DNA of 64,000 bases from Diphasiastrum complanatum (GCA_029204225.1 CM055102.1:193501-257500), one strand, 5' to 3'; shown: positions 21,301 to 35,496, counted from the stretch's first letter. Notes: a model not told the origin generated them from the letters alone. Numbers and translations: made by a program.

Positions 21301-24232
21301 TGACTGCATCACCACCCATTAAACTGACCAGCTGATCGTGCACCACCTACATGCTGGTATTTCAGGCCCAACAAAGCTTTGTAGAAGAGACCTTAAACTC
21401 CATAAAATATGACATTTCAATGCAGCTAATGAGCATCTTAAAGAAATCAGAGACTGATTCTCCATGAAACAGCAAAACAACTTCATGTATTTCTTTTCAT
21501 CAAGGGAAACAAGAGTAGGAATTTCAAGGAGAAAAAAGGAAGCCCAAACCATGCCGTCAAACACGGCAACTGAAATTTAGTAAATTTTGAAAATTGTAAA
21601 ATAACAACCGGCAGGAGTTTTAAGATACCACCAACATAGAGCTTCTTGTAACTTACATTAAAATCTTCTATCCTGCACTTGCATTTTCAGATTTAGGTAG
21701 CTTGTAATTCTTTCCCATAATGTGAAGTTGAAAACATTACTGAGAATGGCCAGATAAACAATCGCCACCCTAATAGCCTGATTAGAACACTTTGATTTGA
21801 TTTGTGAGAGAATGCATTTATTAATCATTGAACCTACTCACAATCTCAATGCATCCACCGTCCTGCAGAGTCTGACTGTAAACAAAGTTATCACTAGCCA
21901 CATCATAAGCTTTACTTGCTCATTGACTTCCTTGAAACTTTGCTAGCCTTCCATGCCAAATGTCCCTTTCAAGGATCCTCTATGTTTACCCAGATTGATA
22001 ATCTACCTCATCTTGGGAGACATTTGATATTATATGATATCTCAAGCACCATACAGCAGGACCATCTTAACTTCACAAACACCCCTATGAACTCTCTTGC
22101 AATCATGGTACTAACAGAAACATCCTAAGGGCTGAGGCCATCTCACGCCAATCCTAGAAAGATGGTCACTTGTCAACAATGAAAATGCCCATGCGATCAG
22201 ATCTCTTTCTATGACACACCACATATATTTAACAAGAGAAGCATTCAGAGACACAAGAATGAAACCAAGTAGCAATGTTGGACACAAGTATGAGAGTTTT
22301 GGTCAACAGAAAGCCTACCTTTACCAATTGTTGATCTGGCTTTACTCCACGAATAACACCAGTCCCAATGGCTTTTTCAGACACAGAATTGACAAATCTA
22401 CGCACCACTGGTAGACTCACCTGCTCGACTCAATAGATTACTATATGCAGTTGGAACATTTGAATGAGAAAGAAGAATCATCCCATGTGATAGCTTTATA
22501 ATATTTCAAAAAGGAAACCATTTATAAAAAGACAGCTTTAGAATGAAACCACGCACATCTGCCTCCAAAAGAGCCCTTCGAATATCCCGCATGGGCTCTT
22601 TCATATTTTCCCTTGTCAAAACATCTGCAGACAAGTCAAACAAGATGACCTATTGTCAACAGTGCGCCCATAGGGAAAACCAAGCCAACACAGACACACT
22701 AAAGAGCCTCCTGAGAAAAACAGTGGTTAACAAGTATTCTATGTCTGGCAAGACTATAAAAGGCATTGAGACATCATTTTATGAATTTTTTGACTTTCAG
22801 AGTTTTGAAAAAATTTCCCACTCTTCTTGTGAATTCGAGCTTTGAGATCCATCTTATTAGATTAACATGAATGATCTTGGTTCCAGTCTGATGTAATATG
22901 CTCTGAAGTAGGATTGGGCGAGGTTTGTGGTATCATAGCATTAGCTCTATTACGGATCATATTCAGCCTGATTTTTGCAAGTACTTGTGAATTCGGTATT
23001 TTCCTGTAGAATCTTCCTTTGCAAGTGTTGAACTCTTCCTTTCTTGTACTATCAAATGATCCTAGCCAGTCAAAACCAGTTGAGCCTATGGGTGCTACTG
23101 CTGTGAGTCTCGTAGAATGGCTACAATGATCTACAGCAACAAATTATTGATATGCAGGCAAAACATAATCGGGAGCATAGAGAGTGGAATGATATGGGGC
23201 AAACAAGACAAGCTTTGCACCATCCCCTCTTCACACTTGATCTTTTTTCTAATGATAAGCAAGATAGATTCCAAGATGTCGTGATTTCATGGTTGGATCG
23301 ATAGAGTTCACATTTCTCCATCCATGATTCAATGGATTACAATAAGATCAGTATGGCTATCATGTAAAGGCAAGGGCATATCATTGGCTCTTCTTTATCT
23401 CTTCAAATATTCCTTGTGCTTGGAAACGAAGTGTTAGCAATCCAATAAAATGACATGAAAATAGAGACGATCATGCAGCCTTTGGGCTTGATAGGTGTTA
23501 CTTATCAGATTCTAAATCAACATCATCAAACTAAATCGGTGTACTAAATGAGGAATGAGTTGTGTGGGTATTTCAAAGAACAAAAAAGGGGCTAATAATC
23601 AAATTACCTTCTCTCCGGAGCTTTGTCCAAGCTTCCTCAAGACCGGTGGAAAGCTGGTCAAACACTGCAGCCCTAATGGAGAGAGCCCCCATCTTCCTCT
23701 TACTTTGGTTACAATGTAATAGCCTCCAAGACAATCCCAACCTGAGACGTCCATCTCCCTGCACTTTTTCAGCTGCTTGTTCAATTATGACTCACGACAT
23801 CTACAAAAAGAGTCATCTTATTACAAGAAACGGCAGCATCGTTGAAGTAGCATCAGGTCTATTATTATTGTTAGAGGTATAATAACAATGTGTGCATCAT
23901 CAGCCGCCAGCTCATACGAGCATATGTATAACTTGATGATAAGGCTAGCTAGGTTGTCAAGAAAATGAAACCGGTAACATTAGCATTCAGCTTCTTCTTA
24001 TAGCTTACAACACTATCTATGAGCTCCCAACGTCCAAACACGAGACCAACAAAATAACTATTACAATTTACATACAAACCTGAAAAACACCAGCATCTAC
24101 AAAGCCAATTACGTCTCTAGAGCTACAGGAACGCGAGCCCAAGAAGAGAGGGAGCCAAGACGAGGAGGTCCTTTGGGATAGCATCATACATGCTCCTGCT
24201 CCGCAATTCGTCAAGGTCGCCACCATCGCCAT
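18328..24232 (-). CDS. cpSRP54: Chloroplast signal recognition particle 54 kDa protein, exons 1-9 (3' part not in window)
   Basis: This is the GTPase that targets thylakoid proteins, with cpSRP43 for light-harvesting proteins. Minus-strand exons are 24,232-24,080; 23,758-23,608; 22,624-22,557; 22,420-22,319; 21,346-21,194; 20,336-20,259; 19,943-19,818; 19,445-19,343; 18,428-18,328. All have GT-AG borders and join in phase to 345 codons. Exon 1 is a serine-rich transit-peptide-like start. Exons 2-4 give the N domain ([26 protein letters not shown]). Exon 5 carries the P-loop [15 protein letters not shown], exon 7 VDTAGRLQ, and exon 9 [13 protein letters not shown]. The G-domain end and methionine-rich M domain are not found down to position 1. 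Exons show no stops or frame breaks. The exon 2 acceptor (23,759) is chosen by phase. Confidence 0.93.
23100..23380 (+). pseudogene. Gypsy gag fragment in cpSRP54 intron 2
   Basis: The plus strand reads [20 protein letters not shown] and then [13 protein letters not shown] and [15 protein letters not shown], with stops. It matches gag of the Gypsy element at 13.2-13.5 kb segment by segment. It is an isolated relic, antisense to the host gene. Confidence 0.75.
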
Positions 24233-24478
24233 ATCTCTCTGTATCTATCTATCTCTCTCTATCGCCTGCCCACATGCACCCGATGAAATACAAACAAGCT
24301 TCTTATCAAAAGATACATTTTATTTTTTTTGTAAAATAAGCTATTTGTTGTTGTGCATATACATTTTTTTGACATCCAAGGTCTAGTCTCAATTTTTGGA
24401 TGTACAAGTGAAATATCTCCATGACATCCTAGATGTCACAAGCAAGTCTCTCCAAGCTCGTGAATCCTAGAAGGCCGG

Positions 24479-24905
24479 TGTGTAAAATGAACCTCCCAAC
24501 CATAGGCACCCCCTCCTTGAGTCCTTCTACCTGCTATCATTGGCACATGGCATCCACCTGTGGGTGATCAGTCCACTTGGCATGCAGGGCCCCTGTGTGA
24601 CCTGTAAATATTGATTGACTCATAGGGTATCACCCCCGTGCCCCGCCAAAGACCTGTGACCCTCTTGGTCACCCCGACTACTTGTTGGCTAGCATCTCGT
24701 CACTGACGGCTAGGGTCCCTGATGGTCAAGACACACCGCATCTCTGACAGCTTGTCAGGCGGCCACACCAGATCACTACTTGAGACCAGTCTCTACTTGG
24801 AACAGATGTCCTCGTCGGTCACCGGCCCTTGCCAATATTTGGCCTCATGCCCTCTGGTGACCGGTCGTGCCAAGATCATGATAGAGCCATAACTGGGCTC
24901 TAACA
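24479..24905 (-). repeat. 3' LTR of the minus-strand Gypsy element
   Basis: The right end is well placed: plus-strand TAACA at 24,901-24,905, followed by a pyrimidine tract at 24,906-24,921. On the minus strand this is a purine tract and then TGTTAGAGCCC, as expected at the start of a 3' LTR. The left end (near 24,479, TGTGTA) is a guess from the TG/CA rule. Confidence 0.55.
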
Positions 24906-27900
24906 ATCCTTCCCTCCTCTGGCAAGTCATTGGTCCTCGATGACAGACTCTGGGTAAGACTTTTACAACGCCTATCGCGTCTCCCAAGTAGCATCTAACA
25001 ACAGATGCCCTTTCCAAGGAGTCTAGATACTCTTGAAGGAAGCGATTATGCAAGCAGCACTCCCTTCGATCTAGGACTCTTTCTAGCCCATAACCTGTGG
25101 TGTCTTTCTCCTCTAGAGACACTAGACCTTCCACCAGGCTATCGCCATCGTGCAAACATTTCTTTAGTTTGCTAACATGAAATATTGGATGCACCTTGCA
25201 TCTCACAGGTAGTTGTAGCTTATAAGCTACTTGGCTCACCTTCTTAATAATCAACCATGGTCCACAATCCCTAGGAGATAACTTGGCACACTTTCCTGTG
25301 CATGGCACCTTCGACTTCGAAGGGACTAGTAAATACACCCAATTTCCATTCTCAAATTTTTGATAGGTACAGTTCTCACAGGTATAACTCTATGCCCTAG
25401 CTACAGCCTTGGACAAGTTATCTCGTGCCATCTCTAGCTTCTGCTGCATTTGAGCCAAAAACTCTACAACGCTAGGTACCCTATGCTGAATTTCTATGAC
25501 ACGCAGGACTAAGTGGCCTGAAACCATAATTGAGCTCAAATGGACTCAATCCAGTGGACGCATGTCTCTTATCATTGTACACGAACTCCAATAGCGGTAA
25601 ATGTTGTACCCAGTCTGTTTGCATAGTACTAACATATGCCCTAAGCATATCTTCCAAGATCTGGTTCACTCACTCTGTCTGACCATCCGTTTGAGGATGC
25701 TCAGAACTACTCATCCGCAACTGTGTTCCCAGCTTGGCGAACAACTCAATTCAAAAAATTTCCGTAAACTTGGGATCCCTGTCAAAAACAATGGACTTCG
25801 GAAGGCCATGTAGCCTGACAATATTCTCAATAAACAACTCAGCAACTTGCAGAGTTGTGACCTTCTTGGTCGTTGCGATGAAATGAGCCATCTTGGAAAA
25901 CTTGTCTACCACTACCATAACGGAATTGAATCCCTTTTGGGTCTTGGGTAGCCCAACAATAAAATCCCTAGAGATGCTTTCTCACCTTCCTATAGGTATC
26001 TCAAGTGGATGTAGCAAGCCAGGAGGGCTTACTCTCTCAGCCTTGTTCACTTGACAAGCCATGCAACATTGGGCGTACTCTCTGACATTCCACTACAATC
26101 GTGGCCAGAAATAATGCCTTCTTAAAAGCTCACTAGTCTTATCAATACCAGGGTGCCCTACGCAGGGACTATCATGGCATTTATGAAGTATCTTACGATA
26201 TAGATCCTTCACGTCTGGCACGAAAACTCTTCCATTTCTCAATAACATACCATCCTTCATGGTGTATGTTAGATAAGTATGGGTGTATGCCTCTACGGAA
26301 GCGACAGCCTCGACTAACTCTTCAATTTGGTCAACTACCTTACGCGCATTAGGCCACACACACTAACAATGTGGTCCTTTTCTTGAGCCTTCTTAATCTC
26401 CTCTATGAGACCATTGTCAACCACCGTAAAGCTCATTTGATGCAATATACGAGATAGTGCATCAGCGACCACATTTTCCTTCCCTCTTCGGAAGTGAAAT
26501 TCCTGCATCAGCTCGACCCACCGAGCTTGGCGGCCTTTCAAATATGGTTGAGTCCAAAAAATTACTTTAAAGTATAATGATCTATGTACACATAAAACTC
26601 GGTGCCATATAACTAATGTCTCCACACCTTGAACACATGTATAATCGCATACAGCTCTTGCTCGTGTGTAGAATATCTCTATTGAGCTGGTGTCAACTTC
26701 TTACTCTCAAAGGCTACTGGTCTACCCTCTTGGCTCAATACTGCACCTACGGCAATGCCACTTGCATCCGTCTCTAGGTCAAAAAAATTTTGGGTATCCA
26801 CAATTTTGAGGCCTGGGGCCGTGGCCACAGACTCCTTCAAGTTCTCAAAACGTTGTTGAGCTTTAGTATCCCATCGAACCACGGTGTTGTTTTTCCGTAA
26901 CTGGTCCGTTAGAGGAGCAGCTATCTAGGAATACTTCCTAACAAACTACCGATAGAACTTACAAAAGCCTAATAAAGATTGTAATTGGTGTATATCGACA
27001 AGCCTTGGCTACTTCTTAACCACAGCCACCTTGGCTGGGTCAACCACAATACCCTCAACTGTCATTATGTGACCCAAATACTCGACACGAGTCTTACACA
27101 ACTCTATCTTCTGAGCATTGGCATACAAGACAGAAGCTTGTAACTTATCCAATACGGTCTTGAGATGAACCTCATGCTCCTCGATCACTTTACTAAAAAC
27201 CAATATATCATCAATAAAATTGATGACAAACTTACCTATATAGTCTCGCAAGACATCGTTCATGAGCATCATGAACGTGGCTGGAGCATTGGTTAACCCA
27301 AATGGCATAACCAGAAACTCATAATGACCGAAACAGGTTCCGAAGGCCATCTTTTTCTGGATGTCTTCATCTCGAATCCCTATTTGATGGTATCCACTTT
27401 TGAGATCTATCTTACTAAAAATGGTTGCACCTTGCAACGCATCCAGTAGATCATCAATCTTGGGCATCAGATACATGTGCTTTATAGTGATCTTATTCAA
27501 TCCTCTATAATCTACACACATCCGGAAACTAACATCTTTTTTCTTAACAAGTAAAACAGGAGAGGCGAAAGGTGAATAACTAGGATGGATGTACCCCATC
27601 TTGAGATACTCCTCCAACATCTTTCTGACTTTCTCTTTCTCTTTTAGGCTCATCCTATAAGGAGCCCTACATACTAGACTTGCCCCTAGAATGAGCTCAA
27701 TACGGTGATCAACGTTCTGACTAGACGACAATCCCTCTGGCATATTACTAATTATCACGTGTTTAAATTGAGTGCAGATGGACTTCTCCAACTCACGTAA
27801 TGGGTCACATCTAGGCTGTAATGAAAATGCGTGTGCACTAAGGGATGCAAAAGTAAATGAAGCTTCTTGTGGTTTATTAGTGAGTGTGCTTATCTGACTA

Positions 27901-28700
27901 TTATCAACACAAGAATCAAAACTGGAATCAACATTCACATAACACAACCACAAATACTGAATTTCCATTTTCTTTATTTGCATTCTGCACCGAAATAGTC
28001 ATGACACGACGAGTGTCCTCATCATTACTTACCAACAAGTCATCCGAAATTTCCTCATCCTGGCCCTCATCTTGACGTTGCATAACATGGAGATTCTTGC
28101 TCGTACGTTGAGGACAGTCTTTGAAACGATGTTTTCCAAGAAATAAAAAACATAATCCATCTTTATTGGCTTTTTTCCTTTTGCTCAGAACTAAGGGGTG
28201 ACTTGTCATAAGCACGATGAGCCATAGGAGATCTCGCCTTGCACTTCAAAGTATGCTACATCTGAATAAGAGGATCCTTCCGCGAAAAGCCTTTTTAACC
28301 AGCTTGGCCAGACTTTCGCGAACCCTTCTTCTGAGGCCAGCTTGGCGCTCCAAATTCAGCCTTGGTGCGCACATTACCTTCAAAGTCGAGAGCTGTAGCA
28401 ACTGTCTCTTCTAAGTTTTTGCACCCTAATCAACTATCGGAAGCAACATACTCAACTTCAAATAGTCAAAGCCTTCATGCTTGCTTCATGTACTGTGCAA
28501 ACCACTTGGCAATGATAGTAGTCGTCACTTCTTAAGATTCCTTCATATTCCTAGCAATCATTGTCGTTTGTGCGTCTCTCCCATCGAACCAGATGCTCGG
28601 TAGCTATACCATTCCTCAATCATTTAGTTCTTGTATCCAAAATCTTTTCAGGTTTGTTAGCGGATTCCAGAGAATTTCTAGATGCTGAAGACATGGAGTA
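24906..28700 (-). pseudogene. Ty3/Gypsy retrotransposon, gag to integrase with chromodomain-like tail
   Basis: The gag start lies near 28,695 (minus), with a degraded zinc knuckle near 28,150 (CFLFLGKHRFKDC). The reverse transcriptase is an open segment, 27,983-27,009, with [38 protein letters not shown] and FIDDILVFS in place of the usual YLDD or YIDD. RNase H follows at 26,882-26,679 (DLETDASGIAVGAVLSQ). The integrase zinc-binding region is at 26,359-26,093 (VGHPGIDKTSELLRRHYFWP) and its core is near 25,669-25,481. A C-terminal segment at 25,338-24,793 contains VHPIFHVSKLKKCL and a degraded chromodomain-like stretch. There are many frame breaks. The 5' LTR is not recognised. Confidence 0.85.
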
Positions 28701-29520
28701 TCTCTCACCCATGACCGAGGAGGTCTCATAAGGAGGAGAGTAGAAGAAGCTGAGAGTCGAGCATGAGAGCCGAGGATTATTAGCTAGGATGATAGTTATT
28801 TTCTATGTGAGCCTACATGGTGTATCCCAGAGAAGGAATGACCATGTAGGAGCTAGTAATGTTTCCTAGGCAATGTAAATAAGTGTAGACCCCTTTAAAT
28901 AATTAAGAGTGAGCCACCTTTTGATGGTGACCTCTAGTGGAAGGGCTTTTCCACTTGTAATTTCTAAATTAGTGGAATTGCCACTTGGGCTCCACATGGG
29001 CAGCCCTCTTGCTTATTTAAGGGCCCCCCTCTCTTGTGAAGGAGCTTTGATTGTATTGTCATTCCTCTTGATTGAATAAAGAAGATCTTCCACGAGTTCT
29101 TGACAATTGTGAAGCTCCTTGTTCATGGCAATCTTCTTGAGTGAAATTCCTATGAGCATGTTCTGATTTCTTTTTGTGATTATGGATTAATTAGATCTCT
29201 TGCTTACTTTGTTGATTTGTGGAATGTAGATGTGGATTAACTTCCTTGTTTCTTGATTTTGTAGTTTCAACATGCAGGTAAACTATAGAGGCTCAGATTC
29301 TGGATCTGATTTTGCATATTCACTAACAATCTTGTCCTTGATTGTTCTTGGGTATTCCAAACATCAAAAAATGGGTGTTTCTTGATCCTTGGGCTACTAG
29401 AATGTTGTTAGAAAGTTGTCTTTCTTGTTTCTTGTGGTATTATTGAGTGTGAAGGATTTCAGATCATTCAAGATCCAATCCATGTCTCTGATCTTTGGTT
29501 ATAATAAGGAGCAAACCAAC
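28701..29520 (+). other. LTR-like promoter region, unclassified
   Basis: A TATTTAAG box lies near 29,013 and an AATAAA signal near 29,078, separated by about 65 bp in a compact LTR-like U3-R-U5 arrangement on the plus strand. No matching second copy, target duplication or primer site was found. It could be a solo LTR or the end of an unknown element. Confidence 0.35.
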
Positions 29521-31695
29521 AATCCTGCCAATGTAGAAAAATTAGCATCTACATACAAAATGAGATGCAAACTCTAAGAGATACTGATCAAACATGAACC
29601 AAAACATAAAATATATTTGTTTTCTGTACAATTACAGTACCCTATTGTATTTCACATGTGTGGAACCAAGCAAAATATGAACATTCTACACACAAGATTG
29701 CAAGATATCACCAAGATAGTGCACCAATGAGTAGTAGAACCCAAAGAGAACCATGTATAATGATGAAATGAGAGAGAGAAGAGAGAAGATGTGTCTCTCC
29801 ACGAGTTACATCCTTTTATAGAGTGTCCAAACCCTATTTGGCCACTTGGCTTTCCCTCCAAAATGTAAACCCTACTATTTTTGGGTCTAGATTCAATGTA
29901 CCCAAAGTTCAAATTTGAATCTCTCTCAAACTCGACTACCAACTTTCCCACACTTTAAAAAAGTGTTTATTGAATGTATTTTAAACTAATATAACTTCAA
30001 AAAGTTTATCTCTAAGTCTAAAATGAGTTTTGGCCTCTTATTGACAATTTACCAAAATATGACTAAACTAGACTAAACTAGTTGAAATCTCTCACACTCC
30101 CTCTTCAACTAGTTTTGGCATAGTTTTGACAATAGAACTTTGATCCAACTTTAGAATGATCTCCATCCTAAGTATAGATCTCCTTTCTAAGGTTCTAAAG
30201 TATCTTTCATAATTGATATAGAGAATAGTGTCCAAATTGGATGCTTCACTATTTCTTACATCAATTTTACACATCAAGATATAACTAGAACATGAAGAAC
30301 CAAATAGAATGTGAATGGAATGATTCCTCCATGTTTCAAACTTTAAAATCTCCAGAAAATTACAGCAACCAAACAATAAAAGTGAGTGATGACCATTTGC
30401 TTGCTTGTCTCCTCCAAATTTGTCATTTCTTGATATGTCTCCACCATAAAACTCCATGAATGAGCCTTCATCTCCATCTTGCCACAAGAAACCATCAAAC
30501 CTTGGAAATCCATGAGTAGGTGAGTACATTAATGATGCAAATCCAGCACCACATGACTCCATAAACCAAGTAGGTTGCAGTAGTCCATCTTCAAGATCTA
30601 CTTGACACAAGCAAATGACCATGAATTCACCAAAAATTGACAATCTCCAAGTATTGGATTGACCCTCACACTCTCACAAAGAAAGTTGAATAGAACTAAT
30701 TTGAGTTTCATACATACTATGTCAGTTTTTGCTCAATAAATTGATTCAATCAACCCTATTGGATTCCACCAATTACTCTACCTCTTAAGACTTGGAATGA
30801 AATTCAAAATCAAAAGTTGTGATTTTTCTCACTAAGATATTGTGCTTCAAAGAGCTAATGCCACTTAGAAAGATTTGATCACCTAGGAGAATACAAATTC
30901 TCCACCAATAACAACACAAAATGAGCTTCTAGATCTTGCCTTCTACAAAGGAAGGAACTCTTAGAAAATTGGATCTCTCTCTACACATTTGCCATAGACA
31001 CCTTAATGACTCTTTTTAAACCTCACAAATACTCAAACAAATTGAGTAGGATTTAATAATGTGACTTGGATCTCAATCTCTTTTCTAGAACTTTCAATTG
31101 AAACCAATCTATGTCAAATTCTACAAAAGATTTGCATAGATGCTCTATATGCACTAGAAACTCTCAAAGGTTTCACTTGGAGGACATATCCAAGGATGTT
31201 TTCTAGCAAATTGATGCTTCTAAACTTGACCCTATCACTCTTGAACAAATCTAGAGTGATGGTACAATGGATTTCAACCTCTCACCTTGCATATCACTCC
31301 TTAATCTATGATTTTTAGCAAAATCTCTCTCAACTTCAACATGCACTCAAAAAATCAAAAATAATAAATTAATGCACCTAATTCAAGCTTCAAATTTAAT
31401 TTCTTGGCTGATCTAATCCAAGAATCTAATCCGATTTTGCACCAAAAATCACTCAAATTGGGTATGTGCGTCAAATTCTACAAATTTTTGAAATTTCTCA
31501 GTAAAAATGGAGCTCTACGGCCTCACACATGTGAAAAGGGTTCCTACAGCTCCACAACAAGATCTGGACCAAAAATTTTGAGGATAGCTATCAAATCCAA
31601 CTTGCTACACAAAATTTGACTAATTTCCAAAAAACTGCAAATTTTGGCTTTGATTTGGATTAACCCTATCAATTTCAACAAAACCTCTTGTACTA
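29521..31695. other. Unclassified repeat region
   Basis: This is A/T-rich sequence with a 183-codon minus-strand open frame (30,643-30,092) that resembles no family I know. A pyrimidine tract follows 'tctctca' near 30,095, which could be a polypurine tract plus LTR end on the minus strand. It probably is the interior of a non-autonomous minus-strand LTR element, since a primer site lies at its right edge. Its left LTR is not demonstrable. Confidence 0.35.
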
Positions 31696-32538
31696 GGCTC
31701 TGATACCATGTGCAAAAAGTACAAAAAGGACCAAGAGTGGATCCTAATCTTATCCTCAAGAGGGATTGGTTGTCAGATTACTTGATCTATCAATCTACTT
31801 GAGATTAAGATCAATCTAGATCAATTCTAGACACAAAATCCTATCAATAACAATCATTAATTGAAGGTAGATGTACTTTCTAGTTTCACACATGTGAAAC
31901 ACTGTTTGAGTATGGACTCCAACCTGAAAATCAAGTACACATTGATAGAACCTCAAAACAATCAAAACAAATGTAGACAAATGGAGAGAATCACTCAAAA
32001 TTGCTTCTAAAACAAGATTGGTGTCTCTCAATGATTATGGCCAAATGTGGTTCTATATATACAATAAGTGGAAGCTCATGGTACTGATCATCCCTCTGAT
32101 CCCACATGTGTGAAGGTGCTTTGTCATATGATGATTCATCATGCAAAACTGACACTTGGACAAAACCTTCTATTTTGAGCACTTTTGGTCCATTTTCCTT
32201 CTATATGGAGATCTACATGGAAATCTTCTAGAAGTCAAAATTCAGCTACTTCAACTTATTCCACACGTGTGAGCTGTCCTCCACACATGGGATATGACAC
32301 CTAACCAAAGGATGTGGCTCATGCAATCAATAGATTGATGCCATGTGTCATATATCTAGAAAACTAGTTTTTGGCCATTTTAGCCACTAGAACTTGAATT
32401 AAATCATATGTACAACATATATGATATGGTACATGACAAGCACACTAGTTTCACACGTGGGAACAGGATCCACACATGTGTGTTTATCTATATACAAGAT
32501 TTTTGGCCTCTACCAAGTTTATTTTTGCATTTTTCACA
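31696..32538 (-). repeat. LTR with adjacent primer binding site, minus-strand element
   Basis: Plus-strand GGCTCTGATACCA (31,696-31,708) is the complement of a tRNA-Met-type primer site. The LTR starts directly at TGTGCAAAAAG (31,709) and probably ends TTTTTCACA at 32,538, which forms an imperfect inverted repeat with the start. The LTR is about 830 bp and contains several 'cacatgtg'/'cacacgtg' words. The mate LTR is not identified. Confidence 0.6.
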
Positions 32539-32950
32539 AAAATCACATCAACCAGTTCAAGAACCTGCTGAAGCAAATGTCATTGTCGGATCAGTCGTAG
32601 ACGATCAAGATGCAATAATGACACTACTTTCAAGCTTGCCAAGCTCATACGACAGTTGGGTGATGATCATCACGACACACCCAAAACTGACTCTTTCAAG
32701 AGTCATCACAATGTTGCTACATGAAGACACTAGAAGGAACGAACCCTCCAATTCCTCAACTGTCCACAACAGAGGCTTGACTAAGCAAAAGAAGAAAGGA
32801 CCAAAGAAATCAAAGCAAAACTAGAAGCTGACACAACATCAAGAGCAGTCGAACCCACTAAGAAATAAAAAGTTATTTTGTAGATACTGCAAACGAACCA
32901 ACCACGAGATTCAAGATTGTCACATACTACAAGCAAAGAACAGTGAAATA
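32539..32950 (+). pseudogene. Copia gag fragment with zinc knuckle
   Basis: The plus strand reads DAIMTLLSSLPSSYDSWV, typical of the Copia gag C-terminal half. A lysine-rich stretch follows, then a stop, then a zinc knuckle CRYCKRTNHEIQDC at about 32,880-32,921. It ends abruptly against an oppositely oriented Copia pol fragment at about 32,945. Confidence 0.75.
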
Positions 32951-33930
32951 ATTTGCTGCTTGTAACTTTGTTTTGCAGTAAACCAAAGAAATTTTTTTGC
33001 TTTGCACTTTCTCTCTAAGATAGAAACATGGAATTTTGATATGCTTACTTTGGGAGTGGAATCTTGGATTCAGAGATAGTGCAATGGCACTTTGATTGTC
33101 ACAATAGAGAGTCGTTGGATGTGACTTGATAATTTTGATATTTGCAAGCAGGTTTCTCAGCCAAATTGCCTTCTTGGTAGCATTTGTGACAGCTATGAAT
33201 TCCGATTCTATGGAGGATAATGCTATCGAGGCCTGTTTCCAGTTGTTCCATGAAATTGGGCCTTGATTGAATAGGAACATAGATCCAGAGGTCGAATTTC
33301 TTGTGTCTATATCACTTGCCCAATCTGCATCTGTGTAGCCCTCTAGAATGTTGGCAGATTGGCTATCTCCATAGCAAATGTTGAGGTGTTTTGTAGCTTG
33401 GGCATACTTCATGACTTTCATGAGAGCTTTCCAATGAATTGGACCTGGATTTGAAAGAAATTGGCTGAGAGTGTTGATTGAGTAAACAAGGTCAGGTCGA
33501 GTGCAAAGCATGGCATACATTAATAAACCAATTATGGAGTGAAATGGATACTGCTTCATTTCCTCCTTCTCTAACTCGGATTTTGGACATTGCTCCTTTG
33601 ACAACTTCAAAATAGGGTCGAGTGGAAAGTGACTTGGTTTGCACTCAACCATTCCATATTTCTTTAACACATTGGTGAGGTATCTCTGCTGGCTAATGAA
33701 AATATGCCTATTGGTTCGAAAGACAATAGTCAGTAGGACCCATATCTGTCATCTTGTATTCTTGTGCTAACAAGCATTTGGTATCCTTCAACAAATTTAG
33801 ATTGTTATTAAACAATAACGTGTCATAAAAAATGGTTATGCCATTTTTCCTTCAGCATTTTAGAAGAGATGTTTTGTATGTGGAGAAATCACTCACTTTC
33901 AAAAAGAATGTCGACTTCGATATGACTTTG
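32927..33930 (-). pseudogene. Copia reverse transcriptase end and RNase H
   Basis: The minus-strand open segment 33,670-32,927 reads PFHSIIGLLMYAMLCTRPDL, then GYTDADWASDIDTRNSTSG, ALSSIESEFIAV and LYCDNQSAIALS: the classical Copia RT tail and RNase H. The upstream part to about 33,930 continues RT with a stop near 33,715. The expected ADIFTKAL C-terminus has decayed. No LTR is attached. Confidence 0.85.
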
Positions 33931-34106
33931 TAGCCGAATGTGGTGATTGTATCAGAAGGCATTGCCATAAAGATTGCCCTAACAAATGGCTGACCAACAA
34001 ATGACGACACCTGCTGGTCACATAAAGCAATTTACCAATCAAAATTGTCGGTTTGAATTTCACCATAGAGTGTGTCATACTAGATTTTCTTGATGTAGAT
34101 ATACAT

Positions 34107-34250
<144 letters not shown>

Positions 34251-34279
34251 ACATATATACATATATATATACTAGTAAA

Positions 34280-34376
34280 GAGTCCCGTCGTTGACGGGCA
34301 ATGGACGGCCGATGGTCGTTGACGGGAGGCCGATGATTATTGATGGGTGGCCGATGGTCGTTGACGGGTGGCCGAT
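34280..34376. repeat. Minisatellite of about 24-bp units
   Basis: Four imperfect units of the form GGCCGATGGTCGTTGACGGG follow one another between two dinucleotide arrays. Confidence 0.75.
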
Positions 34377-34475
34377 GTATGTGTGTGTGTGTGTGTACGT
34401 GAGTGCATGTGTTATGTGTATGCAAATTTGTGTGTATGATTTGTGTTTGATAGTGTGATTTATGTGGTCAATGGG

Positions 34476-34507
<32 letters not shown>

Positions 34508-34745
34508 TGCATGTGTGTATGCATGTTTGATTTATGTGGCCGATGGTGTGTGCACAAACACACGCATTCGTTGTGTCGGGGGTCACACACACACAACGAA
34601 CACGCGCACATGCACACACACACATAGGCATGCGCGCGCACACACACGCGTGCGTGCACGCGCACACACAGACACACACACACACACTCACTCACTCACA
34701 CGTGTGTGCGTGTGTGCGTGCGTGTGTGTGCATGCACGTGTGTTC
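34377..34745. repeat. Mixed GT/CA microsatellite
   Basis: GT-rich blocks (34,377-34,397, 34,475-34,502, 34,699-34,742) alternate with CA-rich blocks (34,555-34,700). The complementary blocks could pair or form Z-DNA. No gene is seen. Confidence 0.85.
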
Positions 34746-35496
34746 CAAATCCCCCCTCCCCCCCCTATTTTTCTCTTTTTATTGTCTCTTTTACTCCCCT
34801 CATCCATCCCCCTCCTTTTTTTTAACTGTGCATTTTTTCGCCCATGGATAAAAGCTTGTGGGTAACGATTTAGGAGTTAAAGCTAGTGAGTTTAGACTTG
34901 TGGTTAAACATACTTGAAAATGGCGGGCCAAGATAGGAATTTGAAGGATTGAAAAAAAAAAAAAAACCAGTTCAAGGTAGTTTATGCTCATGATTTATGG
35001 GCATTTCTCTATGTATACTAAACTGCTTGAAGCCCGATTTGTTGAGGCGGGCTCGTCTCGACGTGCAGCACTGGATGGAACAGACGACACACATGAGGAG
35101 CCCATTGCAATACTGGACCACTTCTTGAAAATGCCAAAAAGTAAACGACCGACTTTATCAGCACACCAAGCAGGTTGTTGCAAGTATGGATAAAGTTAGA
35201 TACCAGTGATGAAAAAAGAGATTGAAGTCTCTCGGAGACACTAATCTCAATGATTCAACATGCTCAGTTCTTGATGAGCCCTAAAATAGTGTGCAATTGA
35301 AAAATGAACACCATTCATTCGACCTTCCATCATATGAATGCATTTTATAGCTCTCAAAGATGACAATACTTGAGGTGATGTAACAGTTCGACCAAGGTTA
35401 CCAAAAGCAAAAAATTTGCCTTTCAAATGAGAAACGAGGTTGGATCAAAACCAAAAGATCGCATGTGTTAGGATTTCAGAGGTAGATTGTCAAAAT

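Noticed and set aside
30092..30643. 183-codon minus-strand open frame
   Set aside because: It has no recognisable domain and lies in A/T-rich, repeat-like sequence next to LTR signals, so it is not called as a gene.
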